Below are positions 1-9,066 of a stretch of DNA of 59,191 nucleotides, piece after piece. A program made the position numbers and the translations under genes. Every line of letters starts with the position of its first letter. The first letter of the stretch is position 1. Below the pieces are notes generated by a model. That model searched no databases. It saw only the letters and a list, made by a program, of their open reading frames with translations, and was not told the origin of the DNA. Origin of the DNA: Lentimicrobiaceae bacterium (GTDB taxonomy: Bacteria; Bacteroidota; Bacteroidia; Bacteroidales; F082); contig JABJIE010000018.1 of NCBI GenBank assembly GCA_018661505.1, positions 1 through 59,191 of the forward strand. The letters run 5' to 3'.

Positions 1-67
1 TAGCTCAGTTGGTTAGAGCATCTGACTGTTAATCAGAGGGTCCTTGGTTCGAGTCCAAGAGGGGGAG
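1..67 (+). tRNA. tRNA-Asn(GTT), 5' end cut by window
   Basis: The window opens inside a tRNA. The D arm, an anticodon stem TCTGA/TCAGA enclosing loop CTGTTAA (anticodon GTT), the variable loop and the T arm CTTGG-TTCGAGT-CCAAG are all present. They are followed by the 3' acceptor strand AGGGGGA and discriminator G at 67. The 5' acceptor strand, expected to be TCCCCCT, lies outside the window. CCA is not encoded; CAA follows. Confidence 0.95.
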
Positions 68-70
68 CAA

Positions 71-99
71 AAGCTCTACAGAAATGTAGGGCTTTTTTT
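71..99 (+). terminator. Rho-independent terminator after tRNA-Asn
   Basis: An AGCTCTACA / TGTAGGGCT stem with a GAAA tetraloop is followed by a T run. It starts four bases after the tRNA, as expected for a tRNA unit terminator. Confidence 0.85.
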
Positions 100-171
100 A
101 TGCCAAGTAGTTATTAGTTACAGTATACTAAATAATAACAAATTAAACCCTAGGCATATCTTCTTTAGAAT

Positions 172-1287
172 TTAAACTAATTGTTTTTCTTCTATACTAG
201 CATAATTTTTATCCCAGTCGGATAACTTTCCCACCATTACTCTCTTGTATAAAAATGGTGTAAGTAATACAAGGTATAGCATCGACAAATATCCATAGGG
301 TGCCATTGGTGCATCTTCAGGACATGGATGAAGTTCCCAAAACTTTAATCTAGCAAGCCTATGATGATCTGAATGCCTTGTTACATTGCATAAGTATATA
401 CTACTCATAAAATGGTTTGAATTCCAGGAATGTCTCATTTTAACTCTTTTTTCTCTTTCTCGAATCAAACCATAATGTTCAACAAAATTGATAGCTTCTA
501 AGAATGATTTTGCTAATAGTGCAAATATTAAAAAATACAATATGCCCATAACTCCACTAATAGTAAAAACTATAAAGGCAATAATTATACTTCTTAAATA
601 ACCAATAAGCATATTGTTATGAATACTTAAGGGCTTACGACTTTCTTTTTTTAAACGATTTAATTCGATTTTCCAGGCGTCAATATGTTCGTTAAATACT
701 GCTTTTATGATAAATAAATAAATATTTTCTCCTCTTTTAGCTGAGGCTGGATCCTCAGGAAGACATGCGTTTTTGTGATGACCAAATACATGTTCAATTG
801 CAAAAGTGCAATCAAAGGAAAATGCAAGTAACCAATTGCCTACGAACATATCAAATTTATTATTTACCCTATGAGTTAATTCATGGCCAGGTACAGTTCC
901 AAGTATGCCAATAAATAAGGCTGTTTGAATTATTAAAGAGATTTTATCAATTATAGTATAGGAATTTTTAGTCTGGTTAAAATCAATGTTTAGCGATGAT
1001 TCCATAAAATTAATGTACCATAGTGATATGTCAGGGCTGAAAATGGAGGTAGCTAATAAGACAACAACAAATAAAATAGGAAGATTTATATAGATTGAGA
1101 GATTTAATAAACCCGGATAAGAAAATTGCTGAATGTGTCTATCCTTGGGAAGAATATAGTCGCCGAGTATAATAAATAATGAAAACCCAATTAGAAAAAA
1201 TGTTGGGTAGTATTCACCCTTTGAGGCTATTATTAAAAAAAGAACACTAGTAAATGCAGGAAGAAAATGCTTAAGGTATTTAAACAT
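172..1287 (-). CDS. alkB: AlkB-family membrane alkane 1-monooxygenase
   Basis: This is a 371-aa integral membrane non-haem di-iron hydroxylase. All signature motifs of the AlkB branch of the fatty acid desaturase superfamily are visible: HELTHR (135-140), EHVFGHH (165-171), NFVEHYG (267-273) and RHSDHH (304-309), with several hydrophobic segments between them. Family members oxidise the terminal methyl of medium-chain alkanes or related chains, using O2 and electrons from rubredoxin. No rubredoxin or rubredoxin reductase gene lies nearby, so the electron donor must be encoded elsewhere. It is transcribed toward the tRNA, with a nitroreductase gene 68 bp upstream on the same strand. The true substrate (alkane, fatty acid or lipid head) cannot be told from sequence. 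Confidence 0.85.
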   Translation of the reverse strand: MFKYLKHFLPAFTSVLFLIIASKGEYYPTFFLIGFSLFIILGDYILPKDRHIQQFSYPGLLNLSIYINLPILFVVVLLATSIFSPDISLWYINFMESSLNIDFNQTKNSYTIIDKISLIIQTALFIGILGTVPGHELTHRVNNKFDMFVGNWLLAFSFDCTFAIEHVFGHHKNACLPEDPASAKRGENIYLFIIKAVFNEHIDAWKIELNRLKKESRKPLSIHNNMLIGYLRSIIIAFIVFTISGVMGILYFLIFALLAKSFLEAINFVEHYGLIREREKRVKMRHSWNSNHFMSSIYLCNVTRHSDHHRLARLKFWELHPCPEDAPMAPYGYLSMLYLVLLTPFLYKRVMVGKLSDWDKNYASIEEKQLV

Positions 1288-1355
1288 AGTTACAAGAGGT
1301 AGTTGTTATCCATTGAATTCAATTCAGTCATCAAAGTTATTAATTTTCTACTTTT

Positions 1356-2120
1356 TTAGAATTTTCTATATATATCTTCAAAAGGAATCCTAAAACGTTC
1401 GCCATAAACCCCCTCCGGCTTCCTAATTCCACAGCTTACAATCATATTTATTTCAGCTCCACGAGGTAACTTCAAAAGCTTTTTTATTCTCCAGGTGTCA
1501 GTTCCTTCCATCGGACAGGTATCATAACCTTCTGCTGCCATACTCAACATAAAATTTTCTGCTGCAAGGGCACAGGTTTTATGGGTTACAACTCTTATGT
1601 CTTGAGCCCTTACTTCTCTATACATAGGTCTAAATAATCCAACCACAATTATAATTAAGTATTTAAACATTCCCAAGAGGCCTAAAAAATCATTATAAAC
1701 CAATGGAATTAATTTGCCATAATAGCTCCTAATTATTTTTTCTCTTTTATTTTTCTTGGAGTTGGGGTTTGTAGGATAAATTTTATTTACCATCTCCAAG
1801 TTAGCCTTTGCTCTATTACGCCATAAGTCCTTTCTTGTAACAAAAACAACCAACTCTTGAGCTGTTTTTGCAGTATTTTGATTGAGGCATAATGGCTCCA
1901 TTTTCTTTAAAATATCTTTGGAGGTTATGTGGCAAAACTCCCATAACTGCATATTACTGCTATTTGGTGCCAATGCTGCTTGCTCTAAGCATTTTTTAAC
2001 AATTTTGGGATCCATTATTTTTTCTGGGTCGTAAATCCTAACCGAACGCCTGTAATTAATAGCCTCTGAAACTGTCTTTTCTTCAGAGCCTTTTTCCCCA
2101 TTTATTATGTCTTTTTTCAT
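1356..2120 (-). CDS. Nitroreductase family protein
   Basis: A 254-aa FMN-dependent nitroreductase-like protein. The N-terminal segment with the RRSVRIYDP pattern (about residues 24-32) and APNSSNMQLWEF (about 51-62) is the classical FMN-binding start of the family. Near the C-terminus GYDTCPMEGTD resembles the family's 'G.G.CPM.G' loop. Such enzymes reduce nitro groups, quinones or flavins with NAD(P)H. An insert of about 60 residues in the middle contains a hydrophobic stretch (YLIIIVVGLF), which may contact a membrane. It shares strand with the AlkB gene and could be co-transcribed. Its physiological substrate is unknown. Confidence 0.8.
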   Translation of the reverse strand: MKKDIINGEKGSEEKTVSEAINYRRSVRIYDPEKIMDPKIVKKCLEQAALAPNSSNMQLWEFCHITSKDILKKMEPLCLNQNTAKTAQELVVFVTRKDLWRNRAKANLEMVNKIYPTNPNSKKNKREKIIRSYYGKLIPLVYNDFLGLLGMFKYLIIIVVGLFRPMYREVRAQDIRVVTHKTCALAAENFMLSMAAEGYDTCPMEGTDTWRIKKLLKLPRGAEINMIVSCGIRKPEGVYGERFRIPFEDIYRKF

Positions 2121-2252
2121 TATGTAAAATTATTATTTTTAATCATAGGGACATAATCTCATCCTTGTTTTGGAATCAGTTATATTCTTAATAAGTAGTT
2201 TCATTAGGTAAAAAATTAGATTATAATAAAATGGATATATAGTTAAAAAAAA

Positions 2253-2280
2253 CCACTCAAAACAGAGTGGCCCTTTTTTT
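2253..2280. terminator. Bidirectional terminator hairpin
   Basis: Stem CCACTC/GAGTGG is flanked by an A run on the left and a T run on the right. It separates the nitroreductase gene from the sorting-domain remnant at 2346-2597. Confidence 0.7.
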
Positions 2281-2345
2281 GCAAAATCAACCTATGATAA
2301 TTTTAGTTACAATAATGTTTTAAATATTTAAAACAACTATTCTTT

Positions 2346-2597
2346 CTACCATTTAGCTATCATCTTTTTTGTTTCTATCCTTCTGCCGTCAACAAATAAA
2401 GAGTAATAATAAGTTGAGTTTGACATGTTAGACTTATCCACATCTATGGAACCTTCTCCAAAGCTATTCAATGAAATATTCTGAATTATCTGCCCTTTAT
2501 GACATACTTTTAGACTAATAATCATATACCCCTTATAACTAGGGGCCAATAATTTAATATTTAAAATGCTACTCCAATGAGGCAAATGGCAGCTTTA
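2346..2597 (-). pseudogene. Remnant of a T9SS/endosialidase-chaperone-type C-terminal domain
   Basis: The reading frame encodes about 80 residues ending GEGSIDV...YYYSLFVDGRRIETKKMI. This is the pattern of the C-terminal sorting module found on many Bacteroidota surface proteins ('SGxYxYSLxVDGKxxxTKKMIL'). There is no ATG; the longest frame opens with TTG at 2585 directly after an in-frame stop. No catalytic or structural domain precedes it. It is best read as the surviving 3' end of a lost surface protein gene. A functional small protein is less likely. Confidence 0.5.
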
Positions 2598-2660
2598 TAA
2601 ATACAAATTAAAGAGGCGCTAATCTGTTTATATTTTTAAACAGAGTAGACTTCTTTAAAC

Positions 2661-4805
2661 CTACTCTATATTTAATATAAAACCTCTATCGTTCATCAAG
2701 GCCTCAATTTTTGCATCACGCCCTCTAAATAGCCTATAAGCTTCAGCAGGATCTATGCTGTTTCTTGGAGCAAATAAATACTCAACCAATTTGGCAGACA
2801 TTTCCTCATCATAAAAACCACCTGGAGCTTGGGCAAATGCTTCGGAAGCATCTGAGGTGAGCACATCTGCCCACATATAGCCATAGTATGCAGTTGCATA
2901 GCCTTCACCTGAAAAAACATGGCCAAAATGAGGTGTCCTATGACGCATTGGTAATTCTTTTGGCATATTTAAATCCTCAAGAGTTTCACGTTCAAATACC
3001 TCTATGTCAATGTTTGTTGGATCAGCAAGATGTAATTTCATATCCATAATAGCCGAAGCCAGATACTCCGTTGTGGAAAATCCTTGGTTAAAAGTAGACG
3101 CTTTCTTTATTTTTGCCACTAACTCTGGTGGCATGGGCTCACCCGTTTTATTATGAATTAGATAGTTATTAATAACCTCATCTGTTGATAGCCAGCGTTC
3201 AAGTAACTGTGATTGAAATTCTGTGTAATCTCTCACACCTCCATTTAAAGTAGGGTATTTTACATTGGAGGAAAAGAAGTGAAGTGCATGACCAAATTCG
3301 TGAAAGAAGGTGGTAGCATCATCCCATGAAACAAGCAGAGCTTCTCCTGAAGCTGGTTTCACAAAGTTTGAGTTGTTGGTGGCTAGTACATTCTTTTTTC
3401 CATCGAAAGTAGTGTGGCTCCTAAAGGTGTTTGCCCATGCACCAGATCGTTTTCCTTCTCTTGCATATGGATCTAAATACCAAAGGCCAATGTTCTCACC
3501 AGACGACTTGTCGGTAACTTCCCACACTTTTACATCTTCATGAAATACTGGAACGCTGCCTTCGGGAACGGGTGAAAAGGTATAATTAAATAACTTTCCT
3601 GCAACATGGTGCATAGCTTCGGTTAGCTGATCCAGCTGAAGGTATTGTTTTACTTCCTCAGAATTTAGGTCATATTTTTCTTTCCGTACTTTTTCCGCAT
3701 AAAAACGATAATCCCAAGGTTCAATTATAATGTTATCTCCATTTGCATATGCTAGAGCTTGCATGTCATCCACTTCTTCGCCAACTCTTGATATTGCAGC
3801 TGGCCAAACAGCTTCCATCAATCCCATTGCATTTTCAGGGGTCTTAGCCATTCTGTCTTGTAAACGCCATTCTGCATAATTTTTATGACCTAAAAGCTCA
3901 ACACGTTCGCGGCGTAGTTTTAAAATTTCTGCAATTATTTTTTTGTTGTCATACTCATCATTATTATCGCCTCTTGAATAGTAGTTTGTCCATACTTGCT
4001 TTCTTAATTCTCTTTCAGTGGAGTAAGTTAAGAATGGGTCCATTGAAGAACGGCTATTGGTAATTGCATATTTGCCTTCATGTCCTTTGTCTGTTGCTAT
4101 TCTTGCCGCAGATTTAATATATCCTTGTGATAGACCTCCCAATTGTTCTTCATTTAAATATGTTACATAATTTTCTTCATCATGTAATACATTGTTTGAG
4201 AACTTAGTGTAAAGGCTCGATAATTTTTTGTTAATGGCTGCATAAGTTGCTTTTTTCTCAGCATCTAATTCTGCACCATTCATGGCAAAGCTTATGTATA
4301 TTAACTCTACCACACGCTGCTGATCTGCTGGAAGTGGGTTCTCCATAGATGCTTCATAAACTGTTTTAATTCGCTGGAACAATTTTTCATTTTGAGTGAT
4401 CTTAGATCTAAACTCAGAAAATAATGGAGCCAACTCAGCCTGTATTGCTCTAAATTCCGGGGTAGACATATTGCCGCTCAATATACCATAATAGGCATAG
4501 GCTCTATCTAATTCTTTACCTGCACGTTCCATTGACTCAATGGTATTTTCAAATGTTGGAGCGGCTTTATTATTGGCTATTGCTTCAATGTCTTCAAGAT
4601 TTAACTTCATACCTTCAAGCATTGCATCTTTTACATCTTCAACTTTCATTAGGTCAAAAGCAGGCACGCCGCCATATGGTCCTGTCCATTCCTTTAATAA
4701 TATGTTATCAACCATAGCGTCCTTCGTTTCTTGTTTACAACTCATAAATACACTTATAACCATTAATAAGACCAGTAAAAATTTGTTTTTTAAATACCTT
4801 TTCAT
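2661..4805 (-). CDS. dcp: M3 family oligopeptidase / peptidyl-dipeptidase Dcp-like lipoprotein
   Basis: A 714-aa zinc metallopeptidase of the thimet oligopeptidase family (M3). The zinc motif HEFGH is near residue 502, and the typical DYTEFQSQ segment with the third ligand region lies about 30 residues later. The ATG at 4805 is chosen because it gives a clear lipoprotein signal ending at Cys23 (VISVFMSC); an upstream in-frame extension would bury it. The mature protein probably sits in the periplasm or outer membrane and trims short peptides. The stop codon lies within a GAGTAG/CTACTC inverted repeat (2643-2666), and another inverted repeat follows (2624-2643), so transcription probably ends there. 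Confidence 0.9.
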   Translation of the reverse strand: MKRYLKNKFLLVLLMVISVFMSCKQETKDAMVDNILLKEWTGPYGGVPAFDLMKVEDVKDAMLEGMKLNLEDIEAIANNKAAPTFENTIESMERAGKELDRAYAYYGILSGNMSTPEFRAIQAELAPLFSEFRSKITQNEKLFQRIKTVYEASMENPLPADQQRVVELIYISFAMNGAELDAEKKATYAAINKKLSSLYTKFSNNVLHDEENYVTYLNEEQLGGLSQGYIKSAARIATDKGHEGKYAITNSRSSMDPFLTYSTERELRKQVWTNYYSRGDNNDEYDNKKIIAEILKLRRERVELLGHKNYAEWRLQDRMAKTPENAMGLMEAVWPAAISRVGEEVDDMQALAYANGDNIIIEPWDYRFYAEKVRKEKYDLNSEEVKQYLQLDQLTEAMHHVAGKLFNYTFSPVPEGSVPVFHEDVKVWEVTDKSSGENIGLWYLDPYAREGKRSGAWANTFRSHTTFDGKKNVLATNNSNFVKPASGEALLVSWDDATTFFHEFGHALHFFSSNVKYPTLNGGVRDYTEFQSQLLERWLSTDEVINNYLIHNKTGEPMPPELVAKIKKASTFNQGFSTTEYLASAIMDMKLHLADPTNIDIEVFERETLEDLNMPKELPMRHRTPHFGHVFSGEGYATAYYGYMWADVLTSDASEAFAQAPGGFYDEEMSAKLVEYLFAPRNSIDPAEAYRLFRGRDAKIEALMNDRGFILNIE

Positions 4806-5088
4806 TGTGTTACGTTTAATTAAAATTGATTGACAAAAATACTTTGCCAATGGTTCAGCTTTTAAAATACACTTTGTATTATGCTAAATTTAGCGAGTAA
4901 ATATAAAGCTAAAAATACTACATAATTTCTCAGAGCATAGCTGTTTGTACAAATATTTATAATTACGTAGAAATAAGCTATTACGCAATCTGTTTTAAGT
5001 ATGATAATTTTGTTACCAGATATGGCATTATTTTTTTAATTGATATATTAGCGACTAAATAATTAATAACTTAACAAACTAATTTACT

Positions 5089-6168
5089 ATGAAAAATTAT
5101 TTTTTAACACTTTTATTGCTAGTTTTTGCAAGCATTGGCTTTGCACAAGACCCTCCTTTAACAGAACAGGAAAAATCAGAATTATTATCTAAAAGTCCGT
5201 TTAATGTAATCTATCCTACATCAATATTAAAAAGCGCAGATAAATATTTTGAATCACAGATGGGATTATATACTAAAGGAGTAATTAATGAAAAAGATGC
5301 TCACCTTATAGCACTTGGTACTGCTGCTGCTACTAAATGCGATTACTGTGTTCCATATCATGTTACTGAGGCAAGAAGGCTAGGAGCAACAGAAGAAGAA
5401 ATTAAAACAGCAATCTTAATTGCCGCTGATATTATGCGAATGAGCACGCTATTCTATGGTAATGAATATGACTTGGATGCTTTTAAATTAATGCTGCGTG
5501 GACCAATGAGTGTATTGGTAGTTAATTATGAATTAAAGGATATTAGCCTTGATGATCATGCTAAACTTGGCGCTCAGGTAGCACCTATGTTTACACCTGA
5601 AAATGTACATGGACTTATTGGTAAAACCTTTATTGGAGATGCTGATGATGGTGTATATGGTGGTGTGTACTATTTCACAGATCAAGCTTCCATGAATGCT
5701 TATCTAAACTCTGATTTATGGAAAGGGATTGTAGCACACCCAAATTTAGTTAATTTCACAACAGAAGTTTATTCTGTTGCCCCAATATCAGAGGGCACAA
5801 ATGGTATTGCGTCTGCAAGAAAAACGTCCAGTAATGGCGATGATGCGAAAGATATCCGCGTTCTAATTGTAAATTACGAACTTGAAAACATGACACTTGA
5901 AGAGCATGCCGAACTAGGATCAAAGGTAGGTTCAAATTTTTCACCTGAAAATATAGATGGTTTAATTGGAAAGACCTTTATTGGAAATACAAGCGATGGT
6001 GTTTTTGGTGGTGTGTATTATTTTACTGATGAAGACTCTATGAATACATATTTAGAATCTGATTTATGGAATGGAATTGTAGCCCATCCCAATCTGGTAA
6101 ATTTCACAACTGAAACCTATGGAGTTGCATCTATTTCTGCAATATCAAATGGAGTACCAGTTAAATAA
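5089..6168 (+). CDS. Exported AhpD-like domain fused to two YdhR-like domains
   Basis: A 359-aa protein with a signal peptide (cleavage after about residue 20, FAQ-DPP). Residues about 45-135 form a carboxymuconolactone decarboxylase/AhpD-like domain with the redox motif C84-x2-C87-x3-H91. Two tandem copies of about 95 residues follow (roughly 139-235 and 258-350). Both carry VNYEL, GLIGKTFIG, GGVYYFTD and IVAHPNLVNFTTE, resembling YdhR-type putative monooxygenase (ferredoxin-like fold) domains. The linker between them is low in conservation. A role in periplasmic peroxide or thiol chemistry is possible but not shown. It stands alone, convergent with the thiolase gene. Confidence 0.7.
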   Translation: MKNYFLTLLLLVFASIGFAQDPPLTEQEKSELLSKSPFNVIYPTSILKSADKYFESQMGLYTKGVINEKDAHLIALGTAAATKCDYCVPYHVTEARRLGATEEEIKTAILIAADIMRMSTLFYGNEYDLDAFKLMLRGPMSVLVVNYELKDISLDDHAKLGAQVAPMFTPENVHGLIGKTFIGDADDGVYGGVYYFTDQASMNAYLNSDLWKGIVAHPNLVNFTTEVYSVAPISEGTNGIASARKTSSNGDDAKDIRVLIVNYELENMTLEEHAELGSKVGSNFSPENIDGLIGKTFIGNTSDGVFGGVYYFTDEDSMNTYLESDLWNGIVAHPNLVNFTTETYGVASISAISNGVPVK

Positions 6169-6230
6169 TTGATGTTAGAATAGAAAAATTTCAAAAGGAA
6201 ATAAAGAGATATAAATTTCCTCATATTACA

Positions 6231-6261
6231 AAAAAAGCTCACCTGCCTGGTGAGCTTTTTT
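6231..6261. terminator. Strong bidirectional terminator
   Basis: A perfect 13-bp stem (AAAAAAGCTCACC / GGTGAGCTTTTTT) with loop TGCCT lies between the convergent AhpD/YdhR fusion and thiolase genes. It gives a T run on both strands. Confidence 0.92.
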
Positions 6262-6272
6262 ATTTGGTCATT

Positions 6273-7508
6273 TTATGCTCTTTTGTAAACAATAGCAACA
6301 ACAGTTACATCATCACCACCCATGTTTATTGTCATACCATAGGGTCGATCATCTGTTATTTTTATTTGTGATTTACCAGCTTTTCCTGTAAGTTGCTGCC
6401 ATATGGTCACTGCCTGGTGTACTCCAGTGGCACCGGTTGGATGTCCCCATCCTATTAAACCACCAGTTGTATTCATTGGCATTTTACCATCTCTTGCTGT
6501 ATTGCCAGAGGCAACATAATCCCATCCTTCTCCATCTTTAGCAAGACCTATCGCCTCGGTTGATAATACACCTGCAATTGAGAAACAGTCATGAGTTTCA
6601 ATTGTTCCAACTTGATCTATTGTAATACCTGCATTTTCCAGTGCCCTTTGGGATGCTTTTTTAATTGTTTCAAGTTCGGTAAGGTCTGTTGGTGCGTTTG
6701 TTATATTTCTTATGGATTGTGCGAACCCCATTACTTCTATGGCATCCTTTTTATCCACTCCAGTCCTCTCCAATCCTTCTTCAGAGCATATTGCAATGGC
6801 TGATGCCCCATCACTTACCTTTGAACAATCAAGTACATTTAGGTGATCTACAAATGCTGTTCCGTTGGGTTTTAGTTTATCATAAAGAGCACCAAGGTCG
6901 GCAACCTTATTTTGGTGTTCCTGGGCTGTTTCATCCAGACGGGCATTTTCCATGGCATTTATAAACCATTGCTTCATACCTGAGCGGGCTTTATCGTACC
7001 CTACTTTTTCATAATAGGCTCCAGCTCTGTCGCTGTTTTGACCTGGAAAAAAGTATGCATGACCATTTTTACGATTCTGGTACCATCCTGCTCCTGCAAG
7101 TATGTCTGCGCAATACATTGCTTTCACGGTATTCTGAACCTCAACTCCCAATGATAAAACAACATCTGCAGTTTCTGCCAAAACAGATTTAATTCCACTT
7201 ATTAGCGCAAGACCTCCAGAAGCGCATGCACCCTCAACGCTTGTGGCTGGTTTCCATTGCAGTTTTTCATCTATGTATGGAACAAAACCGGGAAGATTAG
7301 CCTGTTTATTAAAGCGTGATGCCATAAAGTTACCAATAACACCCTCGTCTACATTATCTGCTCCTCCAATCTGATCAAGTGTGCCTTTGCCTGCCTTGCG
7401 AATATAATCTTCCAAACCAGGACGTGGTTTTTTTGGATGAAATTCTTTACGTCCAGTGCCCATACTAATGGTATTAAAACCACCTGTCATATATACTTTT
7501 CTTTTCAT
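6273..7508 (-). CDS. SCP2-type thiolase / acetyl-CoA acyltransferase
   Basis: A 411-aa thiolase. Visible motifs are the nucleophile loop VEGACASGG (about 92-100), ETHDCFS (about 305) and GGLIGWGHPTGATG near the C-terminus. The HDCFS motif in place of the usual 'NEAFA' loop places it with the SCP2/SCP-x-like thiolases. The ATG at 7508 is preferred to an upstream TTG. It lies 17 bp behind the dehydrogenase stop, so the two form an operon. Together they would oxidise a 3-hydroxyacyl-CoA and cleave the 3-ketoacyl-CoA. The chain type is unknown. Confidence 0.82.
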   Translation of the reverse strand: MKRKVYMTGGFNTISMGTGRKEFHPKKPRPGLEDYIRKAGKGTLDQIGGADNVDEGVIGNFMASRFNKQANLPGFVPYIDEKLQWKPATSVEGACASGGLALISGIKSVLAETADVVLSLGVEVQNTVKAMYCADILAGAGWYQNRKNGHAYFFPGQNSDRAGAYYEKVGYDKARSGMKQWFINAMENARLDETAQEHQNKVADLGALYDKLKPNGTAFVDHLNVLDCSKVSDGASAIAICSEEGLERTGVDKKDAIEVMGFAQSIRNITNAPTDLTELETIKKASQRALENAGITIDQVGTIETHDCFSIAGVLSTEAIGLAKDGEGWDYVASGNTARDGKMPMNTTGGLIGWGHPTGATGVHQAVTIWQQLTGKAGKSQIKITDDRPYGMTINMGGDDVTVVAIVYKRA

Positions 7509-7525
7509 TTTACCCAAATTTTAGA

Positions 7526-8869
7526 TTATTCAAAAAAATTGTTTACCGGTCCGTATGCATGGAAAAATCCTGTTAACATAACTGTATTTACATGGTCTAC
7601 TTCCTGTGCAACTTGATCGGCAACCAATTTGTTTGCAATTTCCATGGATTTCTTCCCATAGCTTATTGCAGTTTTTGCACCAAGATTTTCTGATGATTTT
7701 AGGTCATTGAAAAATCCTGAAAGCAGTGTGTCTTTATTCTTATTTCTAATTATTGATTTCCAATCAACCGCAGAGTCAGGCATGTTACCCATCATCTCAT
7801 TGCATTCTTCCTGGAATTTATCAATGTCGACATACTCCTGTTTATGAATATCCCAAACAGATGTTACTCTAGCTCCCTTGTATTTTAAAAATCCATCTTT
7901 TTGTGCTCCACTCGACATTTGTCCTCCTTTTGTACCTTGAAGCATCATTTTATCAAGAAGCTCACTGTGCAGATCTTCATCCTTGAAGAAAGGATTCATC
8001 ACACCTAATATGAACTGAACCACATCAATACCCACATAATCAATCAGCTGGAATATGCCCATTGGCCTTACTAGGTAGTCCTGTGTGACCTTGTTTATGA
8101 TATAAATGGCCTTATAAAGAGGTATATTTTTTTCTGTTGCGAGTGCTTGAGCTTCATTCATACCATGAAGAGCGTCACGCATAAAGTGTCCATTTCCGAT
8201 AAACCCTGCAAAATCATTTGATGGAACAATAATCTTACGAAGCTTTTTTGCATAGAGATGTGAAAATTCAACTACTTCCACAAGAGTATTGTCTGTTTTT
8301 ATTAATTCAACAAGACGTTGAACAGCAGGTGGATTATAGAAATGGAAACCAATAACTCTTCCTTTTAAATTAGCCTCATCTTCAATTAATCCAATCGGCA
8401 CAGATGAAGTATTTGTAAAGTACCAAGGGTTATTGCTGTTATGATTATCTATATCGGATAAAAGTTTAACCTTTAGAGCTCTGTTTTCACTTACTGCTTC
8501 AAAAATTATATTTGATGCATAGGCAGCTGAGATTGTTGAAACTGGTCTAACAATATTTAGTGCATCAAAAATATATTCATTAATTATATCATAATTTTCA
8601 ACTAGGTCATCTCTAGTTGCATACATTTTTCTTAACCAAACAATTTTTTTTTCTGCTGTTTTTCTTACCTGTTCACGAAGGTATTTCATCAACCCTGATA
8701 ATCCTTCTGGACTCACATCAATGGCATTTAGAACAAATGTTTTTTCTTTATTCTCAGGAAGCAGACTGAGGTCTGTCATCTCCAAAGCTGTAAGAAGAAG
8801 TATGCCACTTCCCATTTTACCAGCAGCTCCTATAACTGACACATTCTGTATTCTTTCTTCGTAGGTCAT
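7526..8869 (-). CDS. 3-hydroxyacyl-CoA dehydrogenase family protein
   Basis: A 447-aa NAD-dependent dehydrogenase. An N-terminal Rossmann motif GAAGKMGSG (about 14-22) is followed by FTNTSSVPIG and GFHFYNPPAVQRLVELI, the conserved catalytic His/Asn region of the family. A C-terminal helical domain begins around FAGFIGNGHFMRDAL. It is longer than stand-alone FadB2-type enzymes (about 290 aa) because of an extended C-terminal part. It is first in an operon with the SCP2-type thiolase. No enoyl-CoA hydratase or acyl-CoA dehydrogenase lies in the window, so the pair may serve a special substrate. Confidence 0.82.
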   Translation of the reverse strand: MTYEERIQNVSVIGAAGKMGSGILLLTALEMTDLSLLPENKEKTFVLNAIDVSPEGLSGLMKYLREQVRKTAEKKIVWLRKMYATRDDLVENYDIINEYIFDALNIVRPVSTISAAYASNIIFEAVSENRALKVKLLSDIDNHNSNNPWYFTNTSSVPIGLIEDEANLKGRVIGFHFYNPPAVQRLVELIKTDNTLVEVVEFSHLYAKKLRKIIVPSNDFAGFIGNGHFMRDALHGMNEAQALATEKNIPLYKAIYIINKVTQDYLVRPMGIFQLIDYVGIDVVQFILGVMNPFFKDEDLHSELLDKMMLQGTKGGQMSSGAQKDGFLKYKGARVTSVWDIHKQEYVDIDKFQEECNEMMGNMPDSAVDWKSIIRNKNKDTLLSGFFNDLKSSENLGAKTAISYGKKSMEIANKLVADQVAQEVDHVNTVMLTGFFHAYGPVNNFFE

Positions 8870-9066
8870 ATAAATATATTTTGTTCGTTACTTATCTTTT
8901 TAGATTGCTCAAAATTAAGAAAATTACCCCAATATCTATCGAGCTAATAATCAATTTAGACCAGTGAAAAATAACGGAATTTTATTTTGATTAGTATTAT
9001 ACTTTAGCAACCTTATAAACTTATCTAATGTCTATATTTACGCATTAATAATTTTACAAAGAAAAT

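Noticed and set aside
2624-2666. Two adjacent inverted repeats taken as a possible riboswitch or attenuator
   Set aside because: They sit at the 3' end of the M3 peptidase gene and are best explained as its transcription end.
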